Shown here piece after piece: positions 12,301 to 21,807 of a stretch of DNA of 64,000 bases. A program made the position numbers and the translations under genes. Source of the stretch: Pseudovirgaria hyperparasitica (lineage: Eukaryota > Ascomycota > Dothideomycetes > Acrospermales > Acrospermaceae); contig NW_022985570.1 of the NCBI RefSeq assembly GCF_010093815.1, positions 318,815 to 382,814 on the forward strand. Reading direction: 5' to 3'. Under the pieces are notes generated by a model. That model was not told the origin of the DNA, made no database searches, and saw only the letters and a list, made by a program, of their open reading frames with translations. How positions within the stretch are numbered: position 1 is the stretch's first letter; each line of letters opens with the position of its first letter.

Positions 12301-14012
12301 TGGAGAGCGCAGTGACACATGGGTGTTATTCAGTGCGTATCCGGAGACGGACGTGCTGGGCGAACTCAAGAGTGTTTTTGGCAGCATTACCGACATAAGC
12401 TCTCAGAAATGGGCCGAAGGTCTTCAAAGACGGAAGATGGAGGAGGCTGTTGAACTGAAACGGCAACAGGAGAATTTCATCGACATCACGAGTCATGAAA
12501 TGAGGAACCCTCTCAGTGCTATATTGCAGTGCGCCGACGAAATATCAACCTCCTTGACCGACTTCCGAAGTAGTGAGGCCCGGACGATTGACGATAAGCT
12601 CGTCAGCGGTAGCATTGATGCAGCCCAGACTATCGCGCTGTGTGCGCTACATCAAAAAAGAATTGTTGACGATGTTTTGACCCTATCAAAGCTTGATTCA
12701 GCTATGTTACAGGTTACTCCGGTGGACGTGCAGCCTCTGACCGTCGTCCAGCGAGCCTTGAAGATGTTTGAGGGTGAAGTTGCTACAGCTGACATCAACC
12801 TGACATTCAACGTCGATGAATCGTATGAGCAGCAGCACATCGACTGGGTTAAACTAGATCCTTCAAGAGTTCTTCAAGTCCTCATCAACCTCACGACGAA
12901 CGCCATAAAGTTTACGACTACAGAGAAGAAGAGGACTATTACTGTCGGAATCGCTGCTTTTAATGAACGACCATCCAAGGCCGGGAACGCTATCGTCAAA
13001 TACTTTCCGCCCCGGGGGAATATGAAGGCTCAGATGGAGGCAATCGACTATGGGCATGGTGACGTTGTCTATTTGCAATTTTCTGTTCAGGACACAGGTC
13101 GCGGTCTGAATGACGAAGAGAAGAAGCTACTCTTCCTGAGATTTTCGCAAGCTAGCCCAAGAACGCATGTACAATATGGTGGCTCTGGCCTCGGCCTCTT
13201 CATTTCGCGTGAGTTGACTGAACTTCAAGGTGGCGAGATTGGAGTGGCATCTGAGGCTGGCAAGGGAAGCACATTTGCATTTTACGTTAAATGTAGGAAG
13301 TCAGAGGCTCCAGAGCATCCCTTGGACCAGCTACCAGTAACCATCGGGCGACATGGCTCCGCGTTCTCCGCTTCCGAGGCAAAATTCGGCATTGGCAAAC
13401 GGGAAGGCGCAACGAAAGCAAGAGATTTCGCAGTCGGGCCTGAAAAAGAAAAGTCACCTGCAGTCACAGCCACTAAGGACAGGAAGCATATAAACGTGCT
13501 GATCGTTGAAGACAATCTAGGTAAGTTGCCATACAGACATGCACATCACAGGGTCCAGCTAATGAGCATGCAGTAAATCAACGTGTCCTGCAAAAACAAC
13601 TTACCAATGTGGGATTCAAGGTGACGGTTGCGAACCACGGAGGTGAGGCTTTGGATGCTCTTCAAAGTAGTAAGATATGGCATAAGCCGCCTTTGGGTGC
13701 GAAAGAGTTGCACGTCGTACTTATGGACCAAGAAATGCCCGTCATGGATGGCCTTCAGGCTACGAAAAAGATACGTCAATGGGAAGGCGAGGGCCAAGTT
13801 GTGCGTCACATACCCATTATCGCTGTCACTGCAAACGCGCGTCCTGCTCAGATCCAGACACTCATGGATGTTGGCATGGTGAGTAATTCATATTTATCTC
13901 GAGGTACTTCCAGCTGATATGACCTTAGGACAACGTTGTTTCGAAACCATTCCGTATACCTGATCTTGTCCCAACGATAGAGGAGCTCTTCGATAAACAT
14001 TTCGAGACCTGA
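9356..14012 (+). CDS. Hybrid sensor histidine kinase with PAS, GAF and receiver domains
   Basis: Four exons: 9356-11188, 11243-13520, 13574-13878, 13929-14012, giving 1499 residues. Introns are 54, 53 and 50 nt. Order of parts: a Ser/Pro-rich, probably disordered N-terminus (about 1-490), a PAS-like sensor (about 500-625, with WGDDLIAIYNEAY), a GAF-like domain (about 650-850), a second PAS (about 880-1010), the HisKA dimerisation helix with phospho-acceptor H1029 in SHEMRNP, the HATPase domain (N box NAIKF, G1 DTGRGL near 1228, G2 GGSGLGLF near 1258), and a C-terminal receiver with the VEDN acidic pair, phospho-acceptor D1422 in LMDQEMPVMDG and the conserved lysine in VSKPF. All phosphorelay residues are present. 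By family it autophosphorylates and relays through an Hpt protein to SSK1/SKN7-type regulators. The signal is unknown. The start is the first in-frame ATG of the open frame and could be too short. Confidence 0.9.
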
Positions 14013-14825
14013 GCTGGCACTCACCTGTAACATATTTACACACACCCAATAGGCATCACGTCACCCACGATGCATACGGTCTCCCCTACCCGGCTTGCCT
14101 CGGACCTCTGCTGCGTGTGATGCATCACATCGACTTTGTGTAACTCCTCACGCGCCAGCACCACCGATCCTCAGGCTTAATTCTCCGTTTCACTGACAGA
14201 ATATATCAAAAGATATATCACATGTCGTTTGCGTGTGCAAAGTCTCTCCCATCTGGCTGGGATTATTATACACGGTACCATAGATCACATTGATGAAGTG
14301 GCATATCGGAGTTAGAGGAGGCTCTAGGAAAAGCGGATTCCTACCTATTACCACAATATGTACAATGGTATTGTGACTGTATATAGTGCGTCTGTGGGCG
14401 CCTTTACATAATTCTCCAGATCCGTAAAGGGGAGAAGGTACAGCAGAGAATGCATATATACCTACTGGAGGGGCGTCGTCTCGACAGCTATAAAGTCATT
14501 GAGACGTTCAATCCAAATTATGGATCAGGCAAAATATCAGGCAACCTTCCGGCTCATAGCTATCGTAGGACTAAGTTAGCTCAACAAGTCCGGCCTACGT
14601 TATCCGGTTTGTTCTCGGCCAATTGGCTAATTGAATTGATTTCATGCAGTTCTCATCATGTCAAGCCTCTGTACCACCCGGTCTCTGTCTACATCCTCAC
14701 ACACGTACGTACGCACATACAAACACGAGTACTCCCATCTCGTGGAGTACAGACAATCCTTCGAATTACACACTTCTTCAATATTTATAGTCGTTTCCAT
14801 AGGGCTGCCATCTCATCACAACGTC
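14013..14825. other. Intergenic region upstream of the Zn2Cys6 regulator
   Basis: About 0.8 kb with no supported gene. It should carry the 3' end of the kinase transcript and the promoter of the regulator. An in-frame upstream ATG at 14658 would add 56 residues to the regulator. I consider it less likely than 14826. Confidence 0.5.
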
Positions 14826-16431
14826 ATGGTTGGCGTCGGCGGACGTTCTAAGGCCTGCGCCAATTGCTATCGTCGACGCATCAAATGCGACGAGACTAAG
14901 CCAGAGTGTCAGAGGTGCATCAAGGCAGACCTCAAATGTGAAGGTCCACGTGAAACAACCTTTATTCAGTACGATAACCGGGGGAAAGGCCGCAAGCAAA
15001 TTAGAGTCACCAGATCTACTGAAACCTTAACAGCGCTACCAACGGCCAGAGATATATCTTGCGCCGGCGAGGGGGAGAATTATGCGCTCGTTTGGAGACC
15101 TCGGAATAATGAGGCTGTCTATAAACCTGGTTCGAAGCACCCCGCTGGCTCTGCGTTCTCTTTGTCCATGTTGGAATTTCACCCAGGCCTCGGACTGCTG
15201 CCTCCGACCGACGATATCTATGAATGCTACACGAGGTTGAACCTGCTACAGGGCCAAACACACGAGCCACTGGTAGCTTCGGGCTTCAATCGTAGCCTCT
15301 TGAAAAAGTGCTTCAACGCCCTCGCGACTACCTATTTTGGTGCTAAACACCGGCAGGAAAAGCTGGTAAGTCACGGGCTGCAGCGCTACGGTAGCGCTCT
15401 GAGGGATCTGAACGAAGCTCTGGGTGACAACGAGAAGAGGTCTAGATATGATGTACTCGAGTCTGTACTGGTGTTGACCATATTTGAGGTGTGATTGATC
15501 TAATTGAGCTGGCTACTCATGCACGTACTGATCTTCCGTCTCGCAGTTCTTCAGTTCTCACAAAGAAGATGGCTGGATCAGCCATTCGTGTGGACTTGAG
15601 CGACTAATGGAAGTTCGAGGCGCGGAGTCCTTTGCAAAGATGCCAGAACTTGTCGTATTGGAGTGTTCCAGACCAGCTATGGTGATGGCCGCACTTGCCA
15701 TACGAAAGCCCTCTATGTTTGCCAGGCCTGAGTGGAAGACAGTGCCGTGGAAATCCTATCCTGAGAGGAGAGACATAGTTCATGACCTTATCGAGCACCT
15801 TGCCGATGTCACATTATTATACACAATGAAGGACAGTTTGAATGAAACCTTCTTTCAGATCCATGGTCTCGAAAGGTTCAACACGCTCATACAACAGACT
15901 CTAACAGTGCTAGCGCAGTTCAAAGCTTGGAAATGTCGATGGGATGAACTCCATCCAGACTGCTTTTTCGAAATCGAGGATTCAACACCTTCTCCAACCG
16001 TACTCAATATATATGGCGACCCAGTACCGGCATGGAGAACACTCACCAGATACACGACCTTGTATCATGCCAACTGTCTAGGCATGTACAACGCAAGCCT
16101 CATCGTGGTGCTGAAGTTCTATCAGGAACTCCTTGTTCTAGATCCTTCGCGTCCACATTCAGTACCAGACTTCCAAGATCAGCTATTTGATACCGGAATT
16201 GCTATTTGTAGGAGCGTCGACTACCATCTTGAGGAAGACAAGATCGGAGCAGGTAGCTTTTATCTCCTATTTCCACTTCGAATGGCCTGGGATGCCGTCG
16301 GCCGAGAGCACCCAGATATATCGCTGTGGCTGAAATCCACACTGGCCAAGATACAGGTCGGTTCCGCTGGTCATTGGGGTATGGCCGAGTATCTGCTCGA
16401 GGTTGGGAACAGGACGAGTTCATCGACTTGA
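14826..16431 (+). CDS. Zn2Cys6 (C6) fungal transcription factor
   Basis: Two exons, 14826-15488 and 15547-16431, separated by a 58-nt intron (GTGTGA donor, GCAG acceptor), giving 515 residues. The binuclear zinc cluster sits at the very N-terminus: CANCYRRRIKCD followed by CQRCIKADLKC, spacing C-x2-C-x6-C-x6-C-x2-C-x6-C. A basic linker follows, then a long mostly helical region like the fungal-specific regulator domain (DUF3468 type) with blocks such as LEFHPGLGLL and SCGLERLMEVRG. It should bind DNA in the nucleus, probably at CGG-type half sites. Target genes cannot be deduced. It follows the histidine kinase on the same strand, but nothing shows a functional link. An upstream in-frame ATG at 14658 exists. 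14826 puts the zinc cluster close to the N-terminus as usual. Confidence 0.85.
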
Positions 16432-16635
16432 TGCCTGCTTCTGTAACTTATTTCAAGTATCGAGGTTCTCGATGACAATGTATTCGAGCCTACCCACCTC
16501 CTCTGCTACTCTTTCATTTTCCTTATGCCGGTACCATTCACTAGTGGACATCTGTTGGTTCAACTCAGGTTGATTCTCGACAGGCAACAACTTGCTCGAA
16601 TACTCTATCGATATGACAGCCTCCGGGTCCTCCAT

Positions 16636-17481
16636 CTACTGTGTTTCAGGAACCCCTGTTGTTTCAACATCTGGAATAACACTCCCTGGTCGAATATTGC
16701 TGACACTTGTGATGGTGTCCGGTTCGAATTCAGCGTCCTGATCAGAGGATTCAAAGCCAGAGTCGGAGCCAGAATCATTGTATACACCAGCTATGCCTGA
16801 GTCATTTCGACTGTAGGGCTTCGCAGCAAGAGCCTTGAGATTCTTTGTCTCAATTTCAGTGTGATCCATCTCTTGCTCCATCATGTGTGATCCAATTCGC
16901 TCTGCGGCGATGGCATCCAGCAATGAGCGGTCTTGGTTTGGTGGCGCCACTTCCAGCGTTAATTCAGCAATGTACTCGCCCAGTGCAGACATCCGGCGAT
17001 CTCGCAAGGACTTATAAATTGATTCATCGTCAATGGGTCTATTTGGTGGATCCGGTCAGCCTCATGGATACATGTGGTTGTATCGCGATACCTACGATAG
17101 GGGGTCCCGTTCTGCTGGAACACCAATAATGCTCACAATATCATCGTCGGTCAGGATTCTCATCTGCAGACCCCTCGGTCTCAGGAACGACTTGTTGACA
17201 TGATCGACAAAACGCCTGCCTCGTACTGTAAGGAGAGCAGTGTCACCTATCTCAGTGCCAATTTGTGAACCTAGACCAGCAAACTGTGCCCAATGGTACG
17301 GCATTCCAAGGGCTATGACGCCCTCTTCTGCCATCTGTGAAGGCGGATGTGTAGCCTGGACGATGCTGAGCTGATCGATGAGCCTCAAGAAGTCCGTCTC
17401 ATGAACATCATGATTCCGCAAGACGTAGCTATAGGCACGAACGAACGGCAGAGGAGTCTGGGTGGCTACATTTGGCGCCAT
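16636..17481 (-). CDS. Conserved fungal protein of unknown function
   Basis: Two exons on the minus strand, 17481-17096 and 17038-16636, with a 57-nt intron (GTAGGT donor, ATAG acceptor), giving 262 residues. Joining the frames gives RDPLSPIDDESIYKSLRDRR, with no break. The first exon has the blocks LPFVRAYSYVL, YHWAQFAGLG and FLRPRGLQMRI, which I recall from a widespread family of uncharacterised filamentous-fungal proteins of about this size. No catalytic motif, signal peptide or transmembrane segment is evident. The C-terminal quarter is acidic and Ser/Asp-rich and probably disordered. The frame stops at TAG (16636-16638) and then continues open for 60 more codons to 16453, so the true C-terminus may be longer. 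Its 3' end faces the zinc-cluster regulator. Confidence 0.7.
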
Positions 17482-17502
17482 ACGGGGTATGACGACTGGT
17501 TT

Positions 17503-17841
17503 CTACGCGATCTGTTCAGTATGTAGAGCAATAATCTCCTTGTCAATCTGCAAGGCAGCATCACAGACCTCGAGGCGCGCATCCGCTACGGATGGGTCGA
17601 CCGGGTGGATTGGGATCCATCGCAGACTCCGTAATAGTACCAAGTCCTCGCATTCGTCGCGTTGCGACACGAAGCTCCGTTTTATACCATATTGCTCCTC
17701 CTGTGCTCGCTTGATCGGATAGTCCCACGGCATAATGGGCACCGTACAGCCCATGTGAAGGTAGAGCATCGCCTCGAACGACACAGCAGCGAAAACTGAA
17801 GAAACGGAGATAACGATAGGGGAAAATAATTCGAGTATCAA
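17503..17841 (-). CDS. Possible small protein or orphan exon, unrecognised
   Basis: A 112-codon minus-strand frame ending only 22 bases before the start of the gene at 17481. Its composition looks coding, with balanced charged residues and blocks such as MPWDYPIKRAQEEQYGIKR and SLRWIPIHPVDPSV. The first 25 residues are hydrophobic and could be a signal or anchor segment. I recognise no domain. I tested whether it splices onto the downstream gene through GTAGAAACC near 17500 and the phases do not match. It could be a separate small gene, the last exon of an upstream gene, or chance. Confidence 0.3.
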   Translation of the reverse strand: MILELFSPIVISVSSVFAAVSFEAMLYLHMGCTVPIMPWDYPIKRAQEEQYGIKRSFVSQRDECEDLVLLRSLRWIPIHPVDPSVADARLEVCDAALQIDKEIIALHTEQIA

Positions 17842-19071
17842 AGTATCAATTGCAGGACTACAAAACGATAGTGAAGGATTCTCGCTGCCAGCTCCTCCTA
17901 GCTATATCACAAGACTCGAGGATCGATACAAGGTATATATATATTACCTTAATGCACTACCTCTACATCACAACGCTAGCAAACTAATGACGCAGTATTG
18001 GACTATGCGCTCGCTCTTGACGTAAATACTTACTCTGCCCCCCCCAAATACACAAACATGCACTTCAGACGTCGATTGCTTAGTTCGAACCAGCACAGTA
18101 GCCCACTCTATGTCCCATGCACGCTGCGGAAGATGTCGTACACGGGCGCCAAACTAGTCACAACGCTGTAGCTGGCCTCCACTCACTGAATAGCGGCTAG
18201 ACTATAGTCGGTATATTCCACGAACGGGCTAATGCGATAGTGCGTCGTTGCATGTTGCTCACTAAGATGCAAAAGATGAATACGTGAATGGTGGCTGCTT
18301 GCGCCTCGCGCCGGAAAACCCATGGGTCACTAGTCTCGAATAATACACGTATATATTCATGCGCGGATGTTCAGGTTGTTTGAAACGATCAGCGTCTCAC
18401 CGGTTTTCAATGGTATGTTAGACAGTGGGTTCAGAACAGAAAAGCATTCGAATATACATAGATGACTTCGCGGCGCAGCGCAGCCAATAGCATGCTTAAG
18501 TGCGCTACCCACATCGAGCATTCCGCCCCCATATGCCGCTTGAAAGGATAGCCGTATAAGCAATAATATGGGAGCTAAGCCCAGACATACTCTACTATAT
18601 CTATTATACCAGACAGACCGCGGTGTGACATATCGGTATCAGCGTCGTGAGGACGTATCTACAAGTTCAGCACCGCTTTTAGAAGAACAAGGAATCCTGT
18701 AGCAAAACGCCTTTGATCAGATCACACAGCGCCGAAAATCAAGCTTGATCAATTTGCATTTCGCGGGAGCAATCATGATAATAATAACAGCAATAGTAAA
18801 TCCTGCAGTCTGACATGTGTCGTGAGCAGGGGTTTACCGCTAGCGTGTATGCTATGCTCGATCGGGTGCATTTCTCGAATTGGGGGCTAGAACAAACTAG
18901 GTATCCCGATCATACGAGAACAGGTGATGAAAGCATGTCGAGCATGTCGGTCGAGGGTGAGCATATCAGGATCGAGGACGGAGATAGCGGTCCACTAATT
19001 AGAGCTTCAAAGGTATGCTTGGTTGGCAAAAGATCAAATTGAGTGGGTTGAGAAAAAAATGCAAAAGAGAC
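17842..19071. other. Intergenic region, no gene seen
   Basis: About 1.2 kb with only short unsupported frames (18357-18563 and 18815-19042). A run of T on the minus strand (A-run on plus, about 19053-19059) lies just downstream of the tRNA gene and fits an RNA polymerase III terminator. Confidence 0.5.
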
Positions 19072-19155
19072 GGGCTCCACCGCGATTCGAACGCGGGGCC
19101 TCCTGCAAGCTTGAGCGAACCCAAAGCAGGAATCATACCACTAGACCATGAAGCC
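19072..19155 (-). tRNA. tRNA-Pro (UGG) with a 12-nt intron
   Basis: Read on the minus strand, the 84 bases fold as a tRNA. The acceptor stem GGCTTCA pairs with TGGAGCC (one G-U pair), and the discriminator is C. The D-arm contains GGTCTAGTGGTATGATT, matching the usual fungal proline tRNA A box, and the T-arm contains GTTCGAATC. The anticodon stem CCTGC/GCAGG encloses TTTGGG, a 12-nt intron and T, with anticodon TGG at the normal position and the intron at the canonical 37/38 site. A T-run follows the 3' end as terminator. Confidence 0.9.
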
Positions 19156-19452
19156 AATTGATGAAAAAAGTCGGTCAAAACTAAAATATATTACATTTTG
19201 TCTCTGCATGCTAGCCAATATTTGTAGTTATCCTCATCGGTCACTACCCACGATAATACTACGCGATGAGTACGTTACCAGTATCCCACCAAGCATTGAT
19301 GATACATGCCACACTCAATGGACAGACTGTATACACCTATCATCTCTTAGAGTCGTCTATTATCTGATGCTATGTTTCTATACTTCTACTGTCTAAGTTC
19401 TAGCATCTATGCATTTCTGTTCGACGAATGCATTCGTCCACGAGATACTTTA

Positions 19453-20596
19453 TCATGAACGCCCCCATATCGACCACCAGCAGCGAACTTCGTCTCTAGA
19501 CTTCGCGTCACCTGTCCAACCCCAATCATCGTAACCAGTTTCTTGCCCTTGATCTATGATGACAAGTTCTATGTCAGCCATGCGCTCTTTAAACTCATCC
19601 CTTTCGGCGCAGAAGGCCTCTCGCAGAGGGAGCTCCACGATGACACGCGCATTCTTGTCCGGCAGGAGTCGTGCGATGATTGCGTTGACCAGCAGTCGAG
19701 GATGATCGGAACTGTATAGGGCATCTGCGACCAGTACGACACCGAACCGCATGGTAGGTAGCTCAGCTGCATCTTTGGTATTCACGTCATGAACACATTG
19801 CAACGTAAGTGTCTCTGGTTTTGTCCAGTCCAAGACACCTACACAAGCTTGCCCTCGGCAACCATCGATAGCATTAACATTGGCATCAACGTTGCGTTGA
19901 AGATTAGATACGATATCTGGCAGGTCTGTAAGACAAACTCGCCAACCTAAAGTAGCGCTAGCACTAATTCCAACGAGTCCTGTACCTGCGCCGAGTTCTA
20001 ATGCCCATGATCCATGGAGCTCCGATGGTATAGCGATTCGCCGAAGTCGACGAGCAAGCTGGTATGACGAAGCCCATGTCTTGAGTCCGAGATTGTCTGC
20101 AGTCAGCGCCGGCTCATGGATGGCAATCTCAGTGCTGTGTTCTACTGATGGGATTCGAAACTTCCTGGTCATGGCGGGCATAGCACTTCGACCTGATCGT
20201 TCACTGAGCCTGAGACTTGCTTGCTCCCAAATGAGCTCTTTCGCTTTCTCGTCGAGTATCCAATCCAAGTTGCTTGAGATTATGCCGGTCAGGTATCTGG
20301 GTACACCATCGTTGCTGACAGACATGCTCGGTACAGGCTGCCCGGAGACGATGGACCGGCGTCGTCGCGTCGAGATTACATAGTCGTCTGAATAGTCTTC
20401 TGAATCACTGCATTCCCATGATGGTGGGGCGGAGGTGAGAAGACCTAGGGTTTGGAGGAGGATATCGGCCGAGGGTTTTGTATAAAGTTGCGGTAGATCG
20501 AAGACTGATAGGGATTAGCGTAATTGTAGGGATTTTCGCGCTCCTAGACACACCATGCAACTGCTCTGCATTGTCTGCTACATTGCCCTGGCCCAT
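19453..20596 (-). CDS. EFM2-like protein-lysine N-methyltransferase (class I SAM, family 16)
   Basis: Two exons on the minus strand, 20596-20554 and 20504-19453, with a 49-nt intron (GTGTGT donor, branch GCTAAT, CAG acceptor), giving 364 residues. The splice creates HVFDLPQLYTKPSADILLQT, which resembles the N-terminus of fungal EFM2-type enzymes. SAM-binding motif I, ELGAGTG, is at about residues 184-190. The post-II motif VVLVADALY follows, and WGW with CWW lies near the end. By family it methylates a lysine of translation elongation factor 2. I assign EFM2 rather than another family-16 member because of the extended N-terminal LPQLYTKPS region and the overall length, but the exact substrate is inference. 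Without exon 1 the open frame would start only at residue 75. Confidence 0.8.
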
Positions 20597-20780
20597 ATTT
20601 CAAGGCGCAGTGGTCATCGCCTGGATGCTGTAAGCCTGGCGGTGTCCGATGTAGAATATTTGGTATTCGTCCGTGCGTCAGGTTAATTAGCGCTGGCGCA
20701 TACCTACCTGAACGGGCGGTGTCGTCATAGTCCTCGTGATATTTGTAATGTGGTATGGTGGAGAAGTAGTCGAATCCGGA

Positions 20781-21603
20781 TCATCTCTTCAGAGTATCCT
20801 TGAATCCATAGTATGCTTGTTCAATATCAAATTGGAACTCCCGAGCTTGGTCTTCGGTTAACTTTTCAGACACTTTCATTTGGTTGAGGGTTATCAACCA
20901 CTGAATAATCTTCGACTTGCTATCAAATTCCTCATCGGTAACCTTGTTCACGGCCTGTATAATGTCGGCTAGAAGTGGATGCAATGTGTCTTTCTCCAGC
21001 ATCCCAATCTTGACGGCATCGAGAACTGTAATGAAGTTTTCAGTAGCTGTGACCACCAAGATAACATCGGCGTCTGCATTGCCTCCATTATTGGTGGTCG
21101 ATTTATATGACGAAGCCTCGACTGTCGCAGGGATACCGACCCTTATGCGTTCGGTTGCTCGAGGACATTCCATCTGTGGCATATAAGCAAGTCAATCATC
21201 GTGTCTGGTCCAAGTATACATACATCCCATTCTCTTGTGAATGTTTCGATATCCACGAAGGCTTTTGCAACTGTGTCATTATTCAAAACAGACTTGTACT
21301 GCTTTAAGAGGCGGCTGCAGGTATCTGTGTATTCCACTTCCTTCATCGAATCTCGAAGGTAAGCTTTCTCGACTGCATCCAAGGTAACAATGATACTATA
21401 AAGCTCCGCCAGCGATTCGTAAAGGTCACGCTCAGCGTTCGTCGTGGACAGCTTAACTTCCTGCTTGAATGTGAGCTACAATGCGCGGCCAGACTCACAC
21501 GATCTACACTAACCTCATCAAGGCTTATCGTCGCCGAAAGATTAGATATTGGAGTGTAGCTATAGGGAGTCGGCGCATATGGCAGTTGGCGCTGGTGATA
21601 CAT
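20781..21603 (-). CDS. VPS28: VPS28, ESCRT-I subunit
   Basis: Three exons on the minus strand: 21603-21514, 21460-21224, 21173-20781, giving 239 residues. Introns are 53 nt (GTTAGT) and 50 nt (GTATGT). The N-terminal core contains ERDLYESLAELYSIIVTLDA and YTDTCSRLLKQYK, followed by FTREWDMECPRATERIRVG, all typical of VPS28. The C-terminal four-helix domain (about 145-239) carries the expected LITLNQMKVSEKL and FDIEQAYYGFKDTL. In the cell it binds VPS23 and VPS37 in ESCRT-I and, through its C-terminal domain, links to ESCRT-II for sorting ubiquitinated cargo into multivesicular bodies. Length is normal. It is head-to-head with NOC2. Confidence 0.95.
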
Positions 21604-21807
21604 AATGTCGCTGTTGGTAAGTAGAATCTCTAATTCCTAGCTCTGATAGTATTTAAGCTTGCTGAGCACAGCACGTGGATAGTTTGAGCCTAGGGTGCTG
21701 TGCCACTAAATGACCCACTTAATTTTCAAGAACTGGTAGCTCTCAGATTTTTCCCAACACCAGCCGCAACCAACATCTCGCCAACGGCGACGCGATACGC
21801 TTCAAAG
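21604..21807. promoter_or_regulatory. Short bidirectional promoter between VPS28 and NOC2
   Basis: Only 204 bp separate the two start codons (21603 on minus, 21808 on plus), so both genes must share or interleave their promoter elements here. The NOC2 frame is also open upstream to 21700, so part of this stretch may be leader sequence. Confidence 0.6.
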
